Positions 47,199 through 60,040 of a stretch of DNA of 64,000 nt are shown here, piece after piece. Position 1 is the stretch's first letter; the number at the start of each line of letters is the position of its first letter. The stretch lies in the NCBI GenBank assembly GCA_907165275.2, contig OU015674.1:2108001-2172000 (forward strand), written 5' to 3'. The notes beneath the pieces are model-generated. The model saw nothing but the letters and a program-made list of their open reading frames with translations, had not been told where the DNA came from and did no database searches. The position numbers were made by a program, and so were the translations under genes. This DNA comes from Zygaena filipendulae. Its lineage: Eukaryota > Arthropoda > Insecta > Lepidoptera > Zygaenidae.

Positions 47199-47394
47199 TC
47201 TGCTAATATTATAAATGTGAAAGTAACTCTGCCTGTCTATCTGTTACGCTTTCACCTAGACGGCTCTACTGATCATCATGAAATTTTGCGTACACGTTGT
47301 CAGGGGTACAGAGAAGGACATGGGGTACTTTTTATCCCGGAATTCCCGTGGAAACTCCGAAATTAATGCGTGTGAAACCGCGGGGCACAGCTAG
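47199..47394 (+). mobile_element. Helitron-like element, near-complete
   Basis: Starts TCTGCTAATATTATAAATG and ends with GTGTGAAACCGCGGGG and CACAGCTAG then T (196 bp). Closely related to 7134-7331. Confidence 0.7.
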
Positions 47395-48989
47395 TAATAT
47401 ATAATAAAGTTAAGAAATAGGATATGTTGGTTGGTAACTACCCTTTTTATATTATAATTTTCCGGCATTAAAATAAAAACTTAGAAAATGGTAAGTATAT
47501 AAATTTTGCAAAAAATCTAGTTTCCTGGTAATAAATTTTGAATATACACATGCCTACATAAATTTAAGTTTTAACATTTTTCAACCGATTAAACTATTTG
47601 TACTTATGTGGTATCTTTAGTGTCTTAGAACAAGATCTAATAAGAGTCTTATTAGATCCTGTCTTATTAAAAATGTTAAATTGTAATGGTTGTAATGGTT
47701 CAAAAATGCAAGAGTAATGAGTACCTAGAATCTAGATATTTCCAATAGGTAGATATAAAATATAATATCAGATATACCAGTAAAACTCAAGGATGGAGGA
47801 AGGAGGGAGTTACTGCATCTTGGGATAATTTTGTTATATTTAATTAGTTTTATAGAAAGTCAAATGAAATTAGTACTTTCTACTAATATTCGCAGAAAAA
47901 TAATATGAAATACAATTATTTTTATTTGTATTTATGTATCTGTGATATACATAAATGCAAATTAGTGGTTTGGTCATTAAAAAACGAACCGAACAAACAA
48001 AAGCGCATGTAACTCAGTGTGTATAACATAGGTATAATTTTAATATTTTTATATAGTTATTTCTTTCTCTCTAATCAGCTAAGTTCCTATGTTTTCGCGT
48101 AGCAAACAATAAACTCACCACTCAAATTCGATTATACTATTATAAAATAAATGTTAGTCATACCTACACTTTTGTGTTCTATAAACTTTAAGAAATTACC
48201 GTGTAGGTATGTCTGCAATATTTGCTTAACCCAAATAAAAACCTTTTCCCATTTCTTATTAGGCGGCCATACTAATCCGCGGACCGTTAAGATAAATTTT
48301 ATCGATATCGATAGTCCAATTAGCCCCTCACTAGAGGTCGCTAACGGCAACGCGAAGCTCGCCCTGCGCCGGCGCATCGCAGATAAATCTTTTTACGGTG
48401 CACATTGATTAGAAAATTCCTGTATTAATTGACTAGTTTAATTATAGGGATTTCGTAATGGCTGCCTAATCACAAAGAAGCAGGCTTACGAGTATCACCA
48501 CTAAACTAACTTTCCCGCGAAAGTTTTCAAACGGTTTCATAAGTTTTTTATTACCAATCACTTATAACTAGCTTTCGTCCACGGCTATGCCTGTAAAGCG
48601 CTTGAACATTTTAAATTATCATAACTCCTATTTCCGGGGTCTGATAGCGATGAAAGAAAGAACTTCAAAAACAAAAATTATATTATAAATTATATAGTTT
48701 TTAAAAAGACCACTGCGAAACACTCCATTCAAATAATCACTCTAACTTATTTTTTTGAGATAGAAGTTCATAAATTTCTTAAGATTTTATATCTCCAGAC
48801 AACTCTACATACTAATTAATTATAAGCTTTTTGTTTAAAAGAAAGAATGAGTTTTTTGGGAAGTATACCTATAGGTAGGTTCGTAATACGTATACATATT
48901 CTTTTTGAGTTATACTCCTAAAAACGATTTATTAATTTTATTTATCAAATAATATTAAATATGGCATTAGTGTAGACATATAAGTGTGG
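47395..48989. other. No gene recognised; contains a possible regulatory stretch
   Basis: A 25-nt palindrome at 47634-47658 (12-bp arms starting GATCTAATAAGA, one central base). 48240-48400 is GC-richer and holds a doubled TATCGATA site. 48568 onward starts like a CTAG-ended relic (CTAGCTTTCGTCCACGGCTA). Confidence 0.4.
48300..48313. promoter_or_regulatory. Overlapping TATCGATA (DRE/DREF-type) sites
   Basis: TATCGATATCGATA is two overlapping copies of the motif bound in Drosophila by DREF and related boundary factors. It sits 20-60 bp from a CG-rich stretch (GCGCCGGCGCATCGC). Function here is inferred. Confidence 0.35.
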
Positions 48990-49480
48990 TAGGTGCTAGG
49001 CGCGCGAGAATGTTAGAGTTTTGCATGCGTACTGGCAATAAACGAGGCCGCGTCGGCACATTAGAATCTCAAGAGCTGGCCATAAAGTAACAAAAAAAAA
49101 GTATAGGATGTTAGAAAACCGACGCAAAGACCGCTGGCAGAAAAATAAATCAGCATCCCACGCACGCGACCTAGGGCAACGGACACACACGGAGCGAGCG
49201 AGACGAAAAAAAGCCAAGCGAGAGAGCAACAAAAAAATATTGCAAAACGAAACCGCCGCGAATATCCGAGGCGAATGACCGACGAAAAATAAAACGAAAT
49301 CGAGCGCCCGCGCACATGTGCGTTCGACTATTTTTTTCTAGCTATCCCTTTCTCCAACTGAAATAGGGCGAGGGCGCCGCGCGTGCGACAGGGACGGGTG
49401 AAAAGAAAGCGCGCGGAAAGAGTTCCGCTGGCTGGCGGCTGCACTGATTTTAGTTCCGAACGTTGCCACCGACAGCGCTA
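48990..49480 (-). promoter_or_regulatory. CG-rich promoter-like stretch
   Basis: About 490 bp rich in CG and purine/pyrimidine runs, unlike the repeats. On the minus strand a TCAGT initiator-type motif near 49450 is followed by a GC-rich leader-like sequence. It could be a distal promoter of the zinc-finger gene or an unrelated start. Open frames here are low-complexity. Confidence 0.35.
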
Positions 49481-49913
49481 GTGTGCGCTGGGAAATGTCT
49501 TCCTGTTTCATGATTTATGCGTTTCCTACAACTCGCTTACCGCGAATTTAAGATGTATTTTTAAAATTTCGAATGTTAATTTTATAAATCATGATTATAT
49601 AAAAACAAATTTGCATATCCACATTTAACTGGCTGTCTTATTAGCAATTGCTAATAACTCCATCTTCCTTATGGCCTATAAGCTCAACATGAAATAGGTA
49701 AAGTTTATTACTCTAATTGATCCTTATTGCAATACTAATAAAAGATACTTTTCGGAACGGACTAATGAACCTGTCTATCTAATGATTTAGGGCCGCAAAA
49801 CATTTTTTAATTACGTTTTCTTAGAAAATTAATGAGTTTTTTATGGTATTCTGGTATTACGGGAACATAAGAGTTTTACTGTCCTTAGAACGACGGTGTA
49901 GTTACAGCCTTTT

Positions 49914-49993
49914 CGATTCAGTAAGACATCACCATGAGCTAAGGAATTAAGAGTTCCTGATTCCATAGCTTAAGGTGATGTTTTACTGAATCG
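49914..49993. ncRNA. 80-nt hairpin, pre-miRNA-like (candidate)
   Basis: The arms CGATTCAGTAAGACATCACC... and ...GGTGATGTTTTACTGAATCG pair over about 36 bp with roughly two mismatches and a few G-U pairs, leaving a short loop. Weaker pairing continues outward to about 49902-50006. Size and near-complete pairing fit a pri-miRNA or a small palindromic repeat. No second copy seen in the window. Confidence 0.35.
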
Positions 49994-52900
49994 GTAAGGT
50001 TGTATTATTAGGTAAACAATCTTAAGGTAGAGTGTAAAATAGGGCTAACCCAGAGCCCAAATCAAATATCTACAAAATCTAACATCTGATTTTGAAACTT
50101 TTCGTTATTATCTACTTTTGTCAGAGAAAAAAAAATGTGACCAAGATATCAATCGGTTGTAACTTAAATTTTAATACAAATTTTATGGATGATATTAATT
50201 AAAATCACATAAAAATTACTCTGTACTAAATGAAATCTTGTATCTGCACTGTCAGAGACTAGAGAACTTTTAGTCATAAATTAAAAGTTTTCCAAAAAAT
50301 ATGCAGCTAAAACTGCGTACTACAGCTATTATTGGAACAAAATAAATGAGACGAACATTCCTACATTACATTCTATTATAAATTAGAGAGCTAAACCCTA
50401 GGGTATCTGGTGCCTAAGAATATAACAGTCATAGCAAGAGGCACATTGTGCCGAAGCAAGCTCAGCCTTGCTAGACCTGTTTTTTCTCTTGCGATATCGC
50501 GTTACAGATTTCAATATACATGAGTACTTTATATTATAATGAAACTATATATTATAACTATCTTTACAATTGAGTTCTAGATCTTTCTTAATTAATAAAT
50601 AATCAGTAATACATAAGTCCCAAGACCGAGTATTCCCACGTGCGTCACGACCCGTGACGTGACGTGACACGGCACAAACTCACTTTCACATCCAAAAAAT
50701 TACTAACTCGTCAATTCAATCTCAAATAATTTTAAAATAAAACAGTTAGGTACTTAACCTAAAAGCTTATTGTTAAAGTCTATATCTATCCAATATTATG
50801 TAGGTGTCTATATAAACATAATTTTGCATCGAAAATGCCCACTATCGATACAAATCAATCAAACGCCAATCAAAATTCGTTACAAGTAAATTGTTGACCA
50901 AATTACCAATTAGCATCAGCTTTTAAATTTCGAATGCCTACGATCCCCCACTCTAAGCACGGCTCTACCGAGAGTGAGTCAAGCCTGCGCGGGCGCAGTT
51001 TCGCAACCGAAATTCTACCGGTTCTAGACAATGGCATTATTAGGCGTTAGACGCCATTTTGATTTTAAATACACAACTAGACATTTTATTACTGGCATTT
51101 TGTTTTTACCCATTTATTACCTATACACTATTGGTCTATTCTTAAGGTGCATACAGGAGTGAAATCAACGTCGCCCGCTATAAAAGTCATGATATCTTCT
51201 GAGATATTTCGACTAAAAAGAAATTGGTTGAAGAATAACATTCAAACAGAGTATATATACATAGTTATTATCAGTATAGTTGGTACATAGTTTTAATACC
51301 TATCACCATCACAACAAAAAGTGCATTGGCGACGTTTTTCAATCAACATTTTTCACGTTGCAATACTATAATCTGATATATTTTTATTTTTATTTATACT
51401 ATTATATTGTACTAATAATAGTATTGTTGCCAACCATTAAGTACTGGCTATTTATAATTTGTATTATTTTTAATTTTTATATACAGAATGTCATATTTTT
51501 TAAGTTGCTTGCTGACATAAGCCCCTTGTAATCCTATTAGTTTTTCCCTATTAAAATTTTGATAATATTTTTATAAAGCCCTTTGATTTTATAAAGTCCT
51601 CATAACTCCCTCGGCTACAAGTATGTATTTAGTACGATTCCCCAACGGATCTCCACGTGTCACCAACGAAACGGTCTATCGATATTGGTCAATGGTAAAA
51701 CGACATTCGGAGATCAACGGATCTTTTTGTTACTCCTTCACAGGATTCTTTGAAATTGGCTGGATCAGTTTTTGAATGAAATTCGGAATGGAGATAACAC
51801 ATACCTTGAACTAATTTAAACATTATCTTTAATTCCGGAGTCCTCGAGGGAACTATGAAATTCACACGGACAAAGCAGCTGGAATTAGCCAGAGCCAGTC
51901 CATAATCAAAGAAAATAACCGAACACAACAAAAATTACGTTAGCGAAAACGAACCTTTTCCGGATTAAGACTAGATAAATAAAAATAAAATAATATTCAA
52001 ATTCAACATTTTTTTACAAAACCCTTACAAGAATTGATCACTTGAAATTAAAATTTCTACACTGCTAATTCGCAACGCAAAAACATTAATCTATAAAGTT
52101 ATGACTTATTTCAAATTCATCAGTGAACAGTTATGAATCTTAAATCCAGCCACTAAATACGAGCCTACGCACAGTCTGAAGTCTAGATAAATGAGGCTCG
52201 TGACTAACGTCTCCCGCGGGACCTGCATTAATATAGCCCAGGTATTTAGGTCTCATCTGTCAGAGCTTAAGCACTAAGACGTTTAGAACCTAACGCTTTA
52301 TAAGCAGAAAAACCACACCGTGAAGACAGGTAATTATCTTAATGAATTAGATGCTAATTATGTTGCGAGATTTTTAAACGACTTGTAAAAAGGAGTAGTG
52401 TCTCAATTTATCTGTATTTTTATAAAGTACATTTATATCTGTATAATTATATTTAACTTGTGAACAGATGGTGCTCTCAAAAAACCCAAGTAGTTCCTCT
52501 CAAATTAAAAAACATGCTAAAAGTTACTTTTATTTCCGACTGAAATTATTCTCATTCCGTTACTTCATGGTGCTGCAGTTAGCTCAAATGAATTTATTTT
52601 AGTGCTTAAATCCTATCTAGTTGCTAGTCTAGTTGTATATAGGGTTTTCTATTAGTTATCTAGTTACAAAGCTATCAATAGGGAATTTTAGTGTTTATTT
52701 TTTATTAGTATTTTATAAACCTTTATGTATTAGTAGTATAATAGCATCATTCTTTTACAAATATCTTTTGTACTTTCAGAGATATGACTCTTTAATAGTT
52801 CAAGTTAGACAAGGAAAGCGCTACAGTATAGTGACGTCACTGTAGTAGTAGCGCCCTACAACCGCCATTAAAAATTCCGTTTTAGAAAGAGACAGACATA

Positions 52901-53086
52901 GTCAAAATTAAACAGTTTACAACTTTTTTTATTTTTTAAACAAATCCATTGATTTCTTCGCTTATGTTACGCTCATGCATGATATTTCCGAGTGTAATTA
53001 TTGGATATCAACATTCCGAAAAGAGTAAAATAGTCTTTTAACAAATCATAATAATATGCTAATCAAAGCAGCTTTAGGTATGCAAT
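49994..53086. other. No gene recognised
   Basis: AT-rich. A Helitron relic at about 51830-51880, an RTE-like terminus relic at about 52372-52420, and a palindrome around GTGACGTCAC at 52831-52840. No coding segment supported. Confidence 0.35.
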
Positions 53087-53377
53087 GAAAATATATATAA
53101 TCAATACGGGTAGAGAAAAGCATCAAAATTCAAAAAATCTCAGTTTGAACGTGCATTTTACAAAATTACCTACCAACTGCCTAATGAATTTAATTACCAA
53201 ACTATATAACTATACTGATAGCATAAGTCTAGAATGAAAATATAATCAATACGGGTAGAGAAAAGCATCAAAATTCAAAAAATCTCAGTTTGAACGTGCA
53301 TTTTACAAAATTACCTACCAACTGCCTAATGAATTTAATTACCAAACTATATAACTATAATGATAGCATAAGTCTAG
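53087..53377. repeat. Recent tandem duplication (~145 bp, two copies)
   Basis: 53087-53235 and 53236-53377 are nearly identical, differing by a short AT indel near the start and one base near the end. The sequence is AT-rich and non-coding. Confidence 0.9.
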
Positions 53378-53524
53378 TGAGAAGTCTAGGTTATCGTACT
53401 ATATCTTACTATTTACTCTGGTATGCCAATGAAAATCCCAGAAATTTCACGCTTGTCACCAGAAAACAAATGCATAGCCTTATTTAAAGAAAAAACATTG
53501 GTTCTATAAAAATATATATTTCCC

Positions 53525-53800
53525 AGCTTGATCACAACATCACGCAAGAACGGCTGGACCAATTTCGCTATTTTTTTCTTTGTTTGTTATTGTGAGGAGA
53601 AGGTTTTTATGAAAGAAGTTTGGAGTGCCTATAGGCCTGCGGAAATTCCGAAACTCACCTGGGTGAATCTCCGAAACGGTTGGACCGATTTTGACGGGAC
53701 TTTCACTGCTAGCTGATGTTATAAGGAGTCAATTAAGTTATTTTGGAGTTCCTGCGGGAACACCAAAACTCACGCGGGTGAAACCGCGGGGCACAGCTAG
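53525..53800 (+). mobile_element. Nested Helitron-like elements
   Basis: An outer copy (GCAAGAACGGCTGGACCAAT ... AACTCACCTGGGTGAA) appears broken by a second body (CCGATTTTGACGGGAC). The unit ends with the hairpin GCGGGTGAAACCGC and GCACAGCTAG then T. Confidence 0.6.
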
Positions 53801-56800
53801 TTTTCAATAAATAATACCAAGTGCCTACGCACACATCCTTGTATCCGTAATTATGTAGATCGTATTTTAGATACACCATTGCTATGTACAAAATATAAAG
53901 CGCATCGGAAAGAGCTGGCAAATATCGCGAATGTTTATTTTAACTGGCTGAAAGAAGGCAATCTGGTGTTATAAAGGCCAGTGCTCAATATGAGAACATG
54001 GGTGGAAATTTACTCGAACAAAATTGTAAACAGAGAACTTTGAAAAAAAAATTCTTTATTTTCTTTTTACCTCTGAGACTAGGTAGCTACTGAAAAGGTT
54101 TTTTTAAGGAGAGATCATGATTTTTTCAGGGCATAATATGTTTTGATGTTGTCAGAAAATGAATGGTTTGTTCATTCTTTCGTTTTTCTAGACAAGTCAA
54201 TTTGCCCTATCAGAAAATTCTTGTCAAATGAAATTAAAGATTCAACTCAAATTATAAACAGCGGGCATTCACTAATTAGCTTATTTGTATAATTCTACTA
54301 CCTATTGTTCATTAGTTTTTAATTTATGTTGATTGTTTTATTTAAATTGCATTTAGACATCTAATTTGGGTAAAATGAAATTGTGGGTATGAATATGAAA
54401 TTTGAATCAAAATGCAGCTCTCCCTGCATCATCCATTTGGTAATAGCGGTTGTACAATGAGTAATAGCAATTGTATTACCAAACGGGTGATGCCTACACC
54501 CACCTAGCCTACTGCTAACAGGGGAAGTGTGCAACCAGCTTAATGCCACACTAGCAAATTCTATTTTTAATGTTTAGATCGGTGAATGCGCGCGATGCAG
54601 TTTTATGCACAAATTCGCTGCCCGCCCCTCCGCCCCCTCACCTCCCCGCAACTCCAGATGGAGCGCCCGCCATTTTTAACGCGTAAATTTAGAATTGAAA
54701 TCACAGGAAACTGAATTCTATTCTGAAACTTTATTTATTTGCTTCTCTAGGTGCAAAGAAACACAACAAGCGATTACAGTTACTTGTAAAACAATTTCTG
54801 CAAGCAACTTTGCATTCCCAACTTAATAATTTTCCAATTTTTCGCTAATGTTTAGGGCAATGGATAGAATAGTCTAGTCGGTAGTGATTGCCTTTTTATT
54901 GTAACTTAAAGATGTTTTTCTTGGCGATTCGGGTTCACGAATATGTGCACTGTTTCCACAAGCATGTACGTGAAAAACTTAAAAAGTTCAACGACGTAGG
55001 TTATTAATCAACAATCAACATTTTCTATCTAGCGATATCTATTTGAAAACCATAATTTCCTTTGCCATTAATTTGAATAAGTAACATAACTCTTTTCCAG
55101 CTGGTAAAAGAAGAAGAAGAAAAAAAGAAAAAGCGATCGTGTAATTTATATTCGCATGTCCGAAGTTATATTACCTACCTTAAGATTTTGAAATGAACGC
55201 GCCATATACCTACTTATTTACTTTTCTTCGTACTTTGCACGACATTTCCCTTGGATGATAAAATTTTCCTCTCGGCGCGCCAAAAGAAGTACTTACACTT
55301 GCTTAATTTCAAAAAATTACAAATTATTCAAGTCGCTCTAACATTTCGCTTGTAGCAACTAAACTCATGAAGAGTCGATATCTTTCGTCAAGGTAATATT
55401 ATTGCATGAAAAAATACAGACCGCGAATGCATCCAATCTCTTTGTACCGAGTGCGTGTGCATTCGCGATATTTTTAAACAGAATCCAACCTTGAATTTTG
55501 TAAAGTATTTTTGTAATTCGCCCACTGCACTTGGCTTCGATGCCGCTCGAGAGATGTTTTGATCGAAGAATTGCAACGAAACCGACTGGAAATATCACCT
55601 TTTTATCCGACTCACCAAAAAGAAGTTCAAAATACCTACATAGGGGTAGGTGAAAAATAATACTGGTACATCAGAACAGATTTGCATTACTGTCTATATT
55701 AATTATTGTAGCAAGATAAATGTGTCAGCTCATCTTGACTCTGTCACTTGAATCAAGCGGAAATCGAACTTACAACCTTAGGTGTGCAAATCAACGCTTT
55801 TATCACTCAGCAATAGTGTTGGAAACAAGGGTTATTGACATCTGTTATTCAGGTGTCACGAGTTCGAACCTCGCATCAGGATAATATGTATATATTTAAT
55901 TATTGCATCAGTTGTCTAGTGTACCCACAGTAAAAGCTCCTGGTTAGTCAAAAGCATTATTGTTATTATAATTGTTTTGTAAACTTTCATTCAATAACTT
56001 ATACTGTACTTAAAACTGACTTTTTTATGCTTTTAACAGTTTGAGTTCGAATAGAAAGAAACAAAGAATTATTGGATGTAACTTTGTCTTAAACCAGCAA
56101 TTACCTACTACATTATATACCCACAAGCGTTACTATATTTGTCTGTAATAACAAAGTAAAATATTAAGCAAATATTAGCAAACGTAGGAAATATATTGTA
56201 CCTAAGACGTTTAAACAATTACAACTGTTTATATATTTTTTCTCGTGAAAGTCTTGTTAGCTCCTTTGTGGTTTAGTCACGCACTGGCCGGGCTACGTCT
56301 GTGTTATAATGCTAATGAATTATTAATGAAAATAGAACATACTTAGACTAAAGCTAACTACCTACGAATACATCATTGTATTGATAATAATATGTTAGAG
56401 TTTAAAATACTGTAAACTAAATATTTTATTATCGGATCATAACAATAAACAATACCAATAAAAACACATATTCTATCTAACTGACTGATTTCTCATGCAC
56501 AGCCCAAACCTCAGGGTTCAAAAACTTCAAATTAGGCACAAGGCTTGTAAACTTTAAATTTTTTTTTAACAAACTATAGTAAATAACTTGAAAAGGGTTC
56601 TGAAAGTTTATTCTATACGCCAGTTTTTTTAAGGTTTTGGAAATCGATATAGAAATAGCACACGTATTTTAAGGTTATCTACGGTAAAGCAAACCCTAAG
56701 GTGCAAAACGGGGTGAAGTCACAGGAAGGTATACAGCTAGCACAATAAAAACTATGTACCTGATTGTTATAAGCGACAGGACATATGCATGCGACTAGAG

Positions 56801-57408
56801 ATATTCATTCAATAATATCAAAGAGTAGGCATAAAAGTGTTGTGTACATTCACATCTACGACCAGAGCTATCAAGGTGAGATTAGGCAAGACCAACCGAA
56901 ACTAGGTAAAACTTGTAGGTACAAAAAAAAACGTACATAAAGCTCCACACACTCGTCTAGCGACGCTTATTGGCAGACGATGTATAGTTGAAATAAACGT
57001 TTGTTATGTTAATTTTTGCGCCAATCTATTTTTGCGCCATCGAAGTTTTTATCCCCACTACACTCGGCTGGGAACAACTTGATAGTTTTTAGGTCGTTCC
57101 CATTTAGAATATTTATTTTATAAATTGAGCCGTGTCGTGTTTCGTTACGAATGTGTAAGATGATACAGTTTTTCCATTTTTTATTTGTGTCAAACGTTGA
57201 TATTATGATTATTGGGGTCGTAAAATATTTGTGTGAAAAATTGTGGTTTTTTAACTCTTAGATAGTTAATTATTTTGCGGGAGTCAAGTGGGGTGGTATG
57301 TAAAACTGTCATGTGTTAGATTATTTAAGTTATTTTAAACATATTATCTAACTTATTGAGGGAGAAGATCCACCAAACCTTTTGGTTAAATAATTTAGAA
57401 TATCAGTT
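53801..57408. other. No gene recognised; SINE relics and one CG-rich patch
   Basis: 54580-54690 is C-rich (CCGCCCCTCC-type runs). Two tRNA-like relics face opposite ways at about 55745-55815 (minus) and 55857-55880 (plus, GAGTTCGAACCTCGC). The rest is AT-rich. Confidence 0.35.
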
Positions 57409-57530
57409 AATAATAATAATGACACTTCACAATCCACTGATATACTTGATCCCTGCTTGTGTTGTGGCAACCAAGCAAGCAACACGTGGTATAAACTACA
57501 GTATAGTAGTGTGAGGTTCTTGGTAGTTTG
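57409..57530 (-). mobile_element. SINE fragment
   Basis: GTTGTGGCAACCAAGCAAGC and neighbouring sequence match the tail side of the SINE at 58160-58428. Confidence 0.45.
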
Positions 57531-57989
57531 GGGTAGAAGTAAGGCCTTCGGCTAGCTCAAATAATAAATATTTTTTTTTTTTTTTAATTTTGAGTTATAA
57601 TGTCAAAAAAACCTAATCATCAAATTTTAAATATAAAAAGAACAGATGTTAAAAAATAACAAGTATTAGAAATAAGGCGGTATATCATAAAGAGTGGCAT
57701 AAGGCCGCCTCGTTACAGTAGTAATAGGCAGTTATCGCGAAAGTATCAAGACTGGAGGTCGCATGCTTCAATACTCTGTGTTTTTTGGCACGGCAGCCAA
57801 ACATTGGTTTATGTGATGCATCTTACATCGCGATGTGTTCTCTAGATCCAACACAAGCACACACACACACACATTCACACTAAAACACACTCGCATACGG
57901 TGTGCTTGTATGCGTAATGTTTACATAAACTAACAGCGATGAAAACGAGTCATTCGTTACTGTAATGGGTGCTCTGTGTTGTGGTAAAA

Positions 57990-58160
57990 ATTGTGTTCTG
58001 ATTTTGTGACGCGGGAACTTTTTGCTCCGGGATAAAAAGAAGCCTGTATATGTCCTTCTCCAAAATTCCATCTCTCAATATACCAAATTTCAATCCAATC
58101 CAGCGGTTTAAGCGTAAAAACGCAAAAGCTTGAGTTTCTTTCGCATTTATAATAACGATA
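57990..58160 (-). mobile_element. Helitron-like fragment
   Basis: Reverse body (GGGATAAAAAGAAGCCTG, CCAAATTTCAATCCAATCC) ending CGCATTTATAATAACG. Hairpin missing. Confidence 0.45.
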
Positions 58161-58428
58161 ATAATTAATAATCCACTTCACAACACACAGATCTACTTGA
58201 TCCCACACTAAACTTTAAGCTTGTGTCGTGGCAACCAAGCAAACGTAGTATATACTACATATTATTACATATTATATATTTATACTATAGATATATATTC
58301 ACGCTTAGACTGGAAAAGGAACCCGGTGTTCATCAACCAAAGTCCACCCCCACCGGGAATCGAACCCGGAACCTCTTGATTAGCGGTAGGCATGATGACC
58401 TCCAGACTGTGCCAATCGGGTCGTCGGC
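58160..58428 (-). mobile_element. tRNA-derived SINE
   Basis: On the minus strand a box-A-like TGGCACAGTCTGG is followed by box B GGTTCGATTCCCGG and a non-tRNA tail ending in TGTGTGTTGTGAAGTGGATT. Matches 61662-61870. RNA polymerase III promoter boxes are expected in such elements. Confidence 0.65.
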
Positions 58429-58446
58429 AATACCTACTACCTACTA

Positions 58447-58545
58447 CTAGCTGTTCCTTGCGATTTCACCTGCATTAATTTCGGAGTTCCTGCAGCGGTT
58501 CCGAGATACCTAATATCCTATGTGCTTTTTTGTACCCCTATCAGC
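58447..58545 (-). mobile_element. Helitron-like end fragment
   Basis: CTAGCTGTTCCTTGCGATTT, then TTAATTTCGGAGTTCCTGC; truncated after about 100 bp. Confidence 0.5.
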
Positions 58546-58868
58546 TAGAGTGGTTCTACGTATTCTAAGACTAGAGATGCTAGAAAAAACATAAAAATGC
58601 AAAAATCTATAAAAAACCATAATAAATACAATTATTTTAAATGCAAAACGATGTTTTCCTCGTACTAAAACAATAAAAATAAATTTTATGTTCATGCCAT
58701 ATTATGAATTATAATAATAATAACTAACTTATGTAGTTATACAACGTGGAAAAAATAATATGTAAAAAACCAATAAGAGTATAGACGATGCATTCTTACA
58801 TAACGCAGTTAGACCAATTGTTTCCGAATGTACTGATGGATTGCTGCGATGTACACAACATTTATCTA

Positions 58869-59060
58869 CTAGCTGCTGCCCGCGGTTTCACCCGCAACAT
58901 TTTCGTGATCTCATCGGCAAATTAGATTTTTTTGGAAAAAAATTAATATATTCCTAAAAGTAACTATACCACACCTCATAAAAATCCTTTGTTCCCAAAG
59001 ATCAGCCCAAACACACGGACGCACGTTTCCCAAATAGGTATGACTGTATGGAAAAAAACT
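58869..59060 (-). mobile_element. Helitron-like relic
   Basis: CTAGCTGCTGCCCGCGGTTT and CACCCGCAACATTTTCG at the end; the body is diverged. Confidence 0.45.
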
Positions 59061-59718
59061 TCGTGCGATGTTTGGAATTTCGTAAATATTGATCTCCATA
59101 TTAAACACAGAATCGTCGGTTTTATTAGTATAAGCCATAAGGTATATTTTATGTTGACCTATAAAATCGTAAAATTTGTCAAGGATCAATGTATTATAGA
59201 CTAAGTAAAGAGAAAAATCCGAAAACCGTTAATTTGTAGTAACAACACGAAAAAAAAAAACGTTTGAAAAATAAAATAAATTTTCTTGGAGTCGATTTCT
59301 GTGATGGACCAACTATTTACATAACGACAATTTTTTTTTTTTTTTTCGTCCGACTCGTCCTTGCCTGATATAATTTTTTTATTTTTTTATTTTGAAATAT
59401 TTTTTGATTTCTTATCATGTAACTTCATAATGTCGTGTCTAGTGACAACGGACACGTTGTACAGCGAACCGACCACTTATATATAGGTATACAGCTTCTC
59501 TTGCAAATTTACATACGTTTCAATAAGACCGACCGAGCGCACGAGTTAGAAAAAAGGCTATTTATTTTAACGAGCCCGGGGATCGAACCTTCATCTAGAA
59601 TTACAAATACCGCATGCATTGCAAATGGCGTAGATACTTGTGTATCGATTTTATGTTATTTCTTCCACAATTGGGACAGTAAAAAACTGTCTTAGTCCGA
59701 GATAAAGTTACAACAATA
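59061..59718. other. No gene recognised
   Basis: AT-rich with long T runs. A tRNA-like box-B complement (GGGGATCGAACC) at about 59579. The short frames here are not supported. Confidence 0.35.
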
Positions 59719-60040
59719 GGGATGTTGACAACTTTTGAAAATCAAAATTTTAATAAGTCCGTCTTTTAGAAAATTAAAAAACAATAGACACGTATTTTTT
59801 GCTTTTTTAAATAAATTAAAATATACAGAGATAAAGCGCATTAAAGTTTAGGATGAGGAGGTCGTGACGTCACTAACCGCAAAACCGCCATACAAACTGT
59901 CAGAATAGTGACGTCACGCGAAATTTAAACTCAATATATCGCCGTTATTTTTTGATTACGTAAAAAAAGAAAAAATACGTGTCCAATATTTTTAATAATC
60001 TACAAGACGGACTAAAAAATAAAAATTATTCAACATGCCC
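59719..60040. mobile_element. MITE family B, copy 2
   Basis: Nearly identical to 6596-6959 apart from a deletion in the middle. Keeps both GTGACGTCAC palindromes (59864-59873 and 59908-59917) at the same spacing. Confidence 0.7.
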
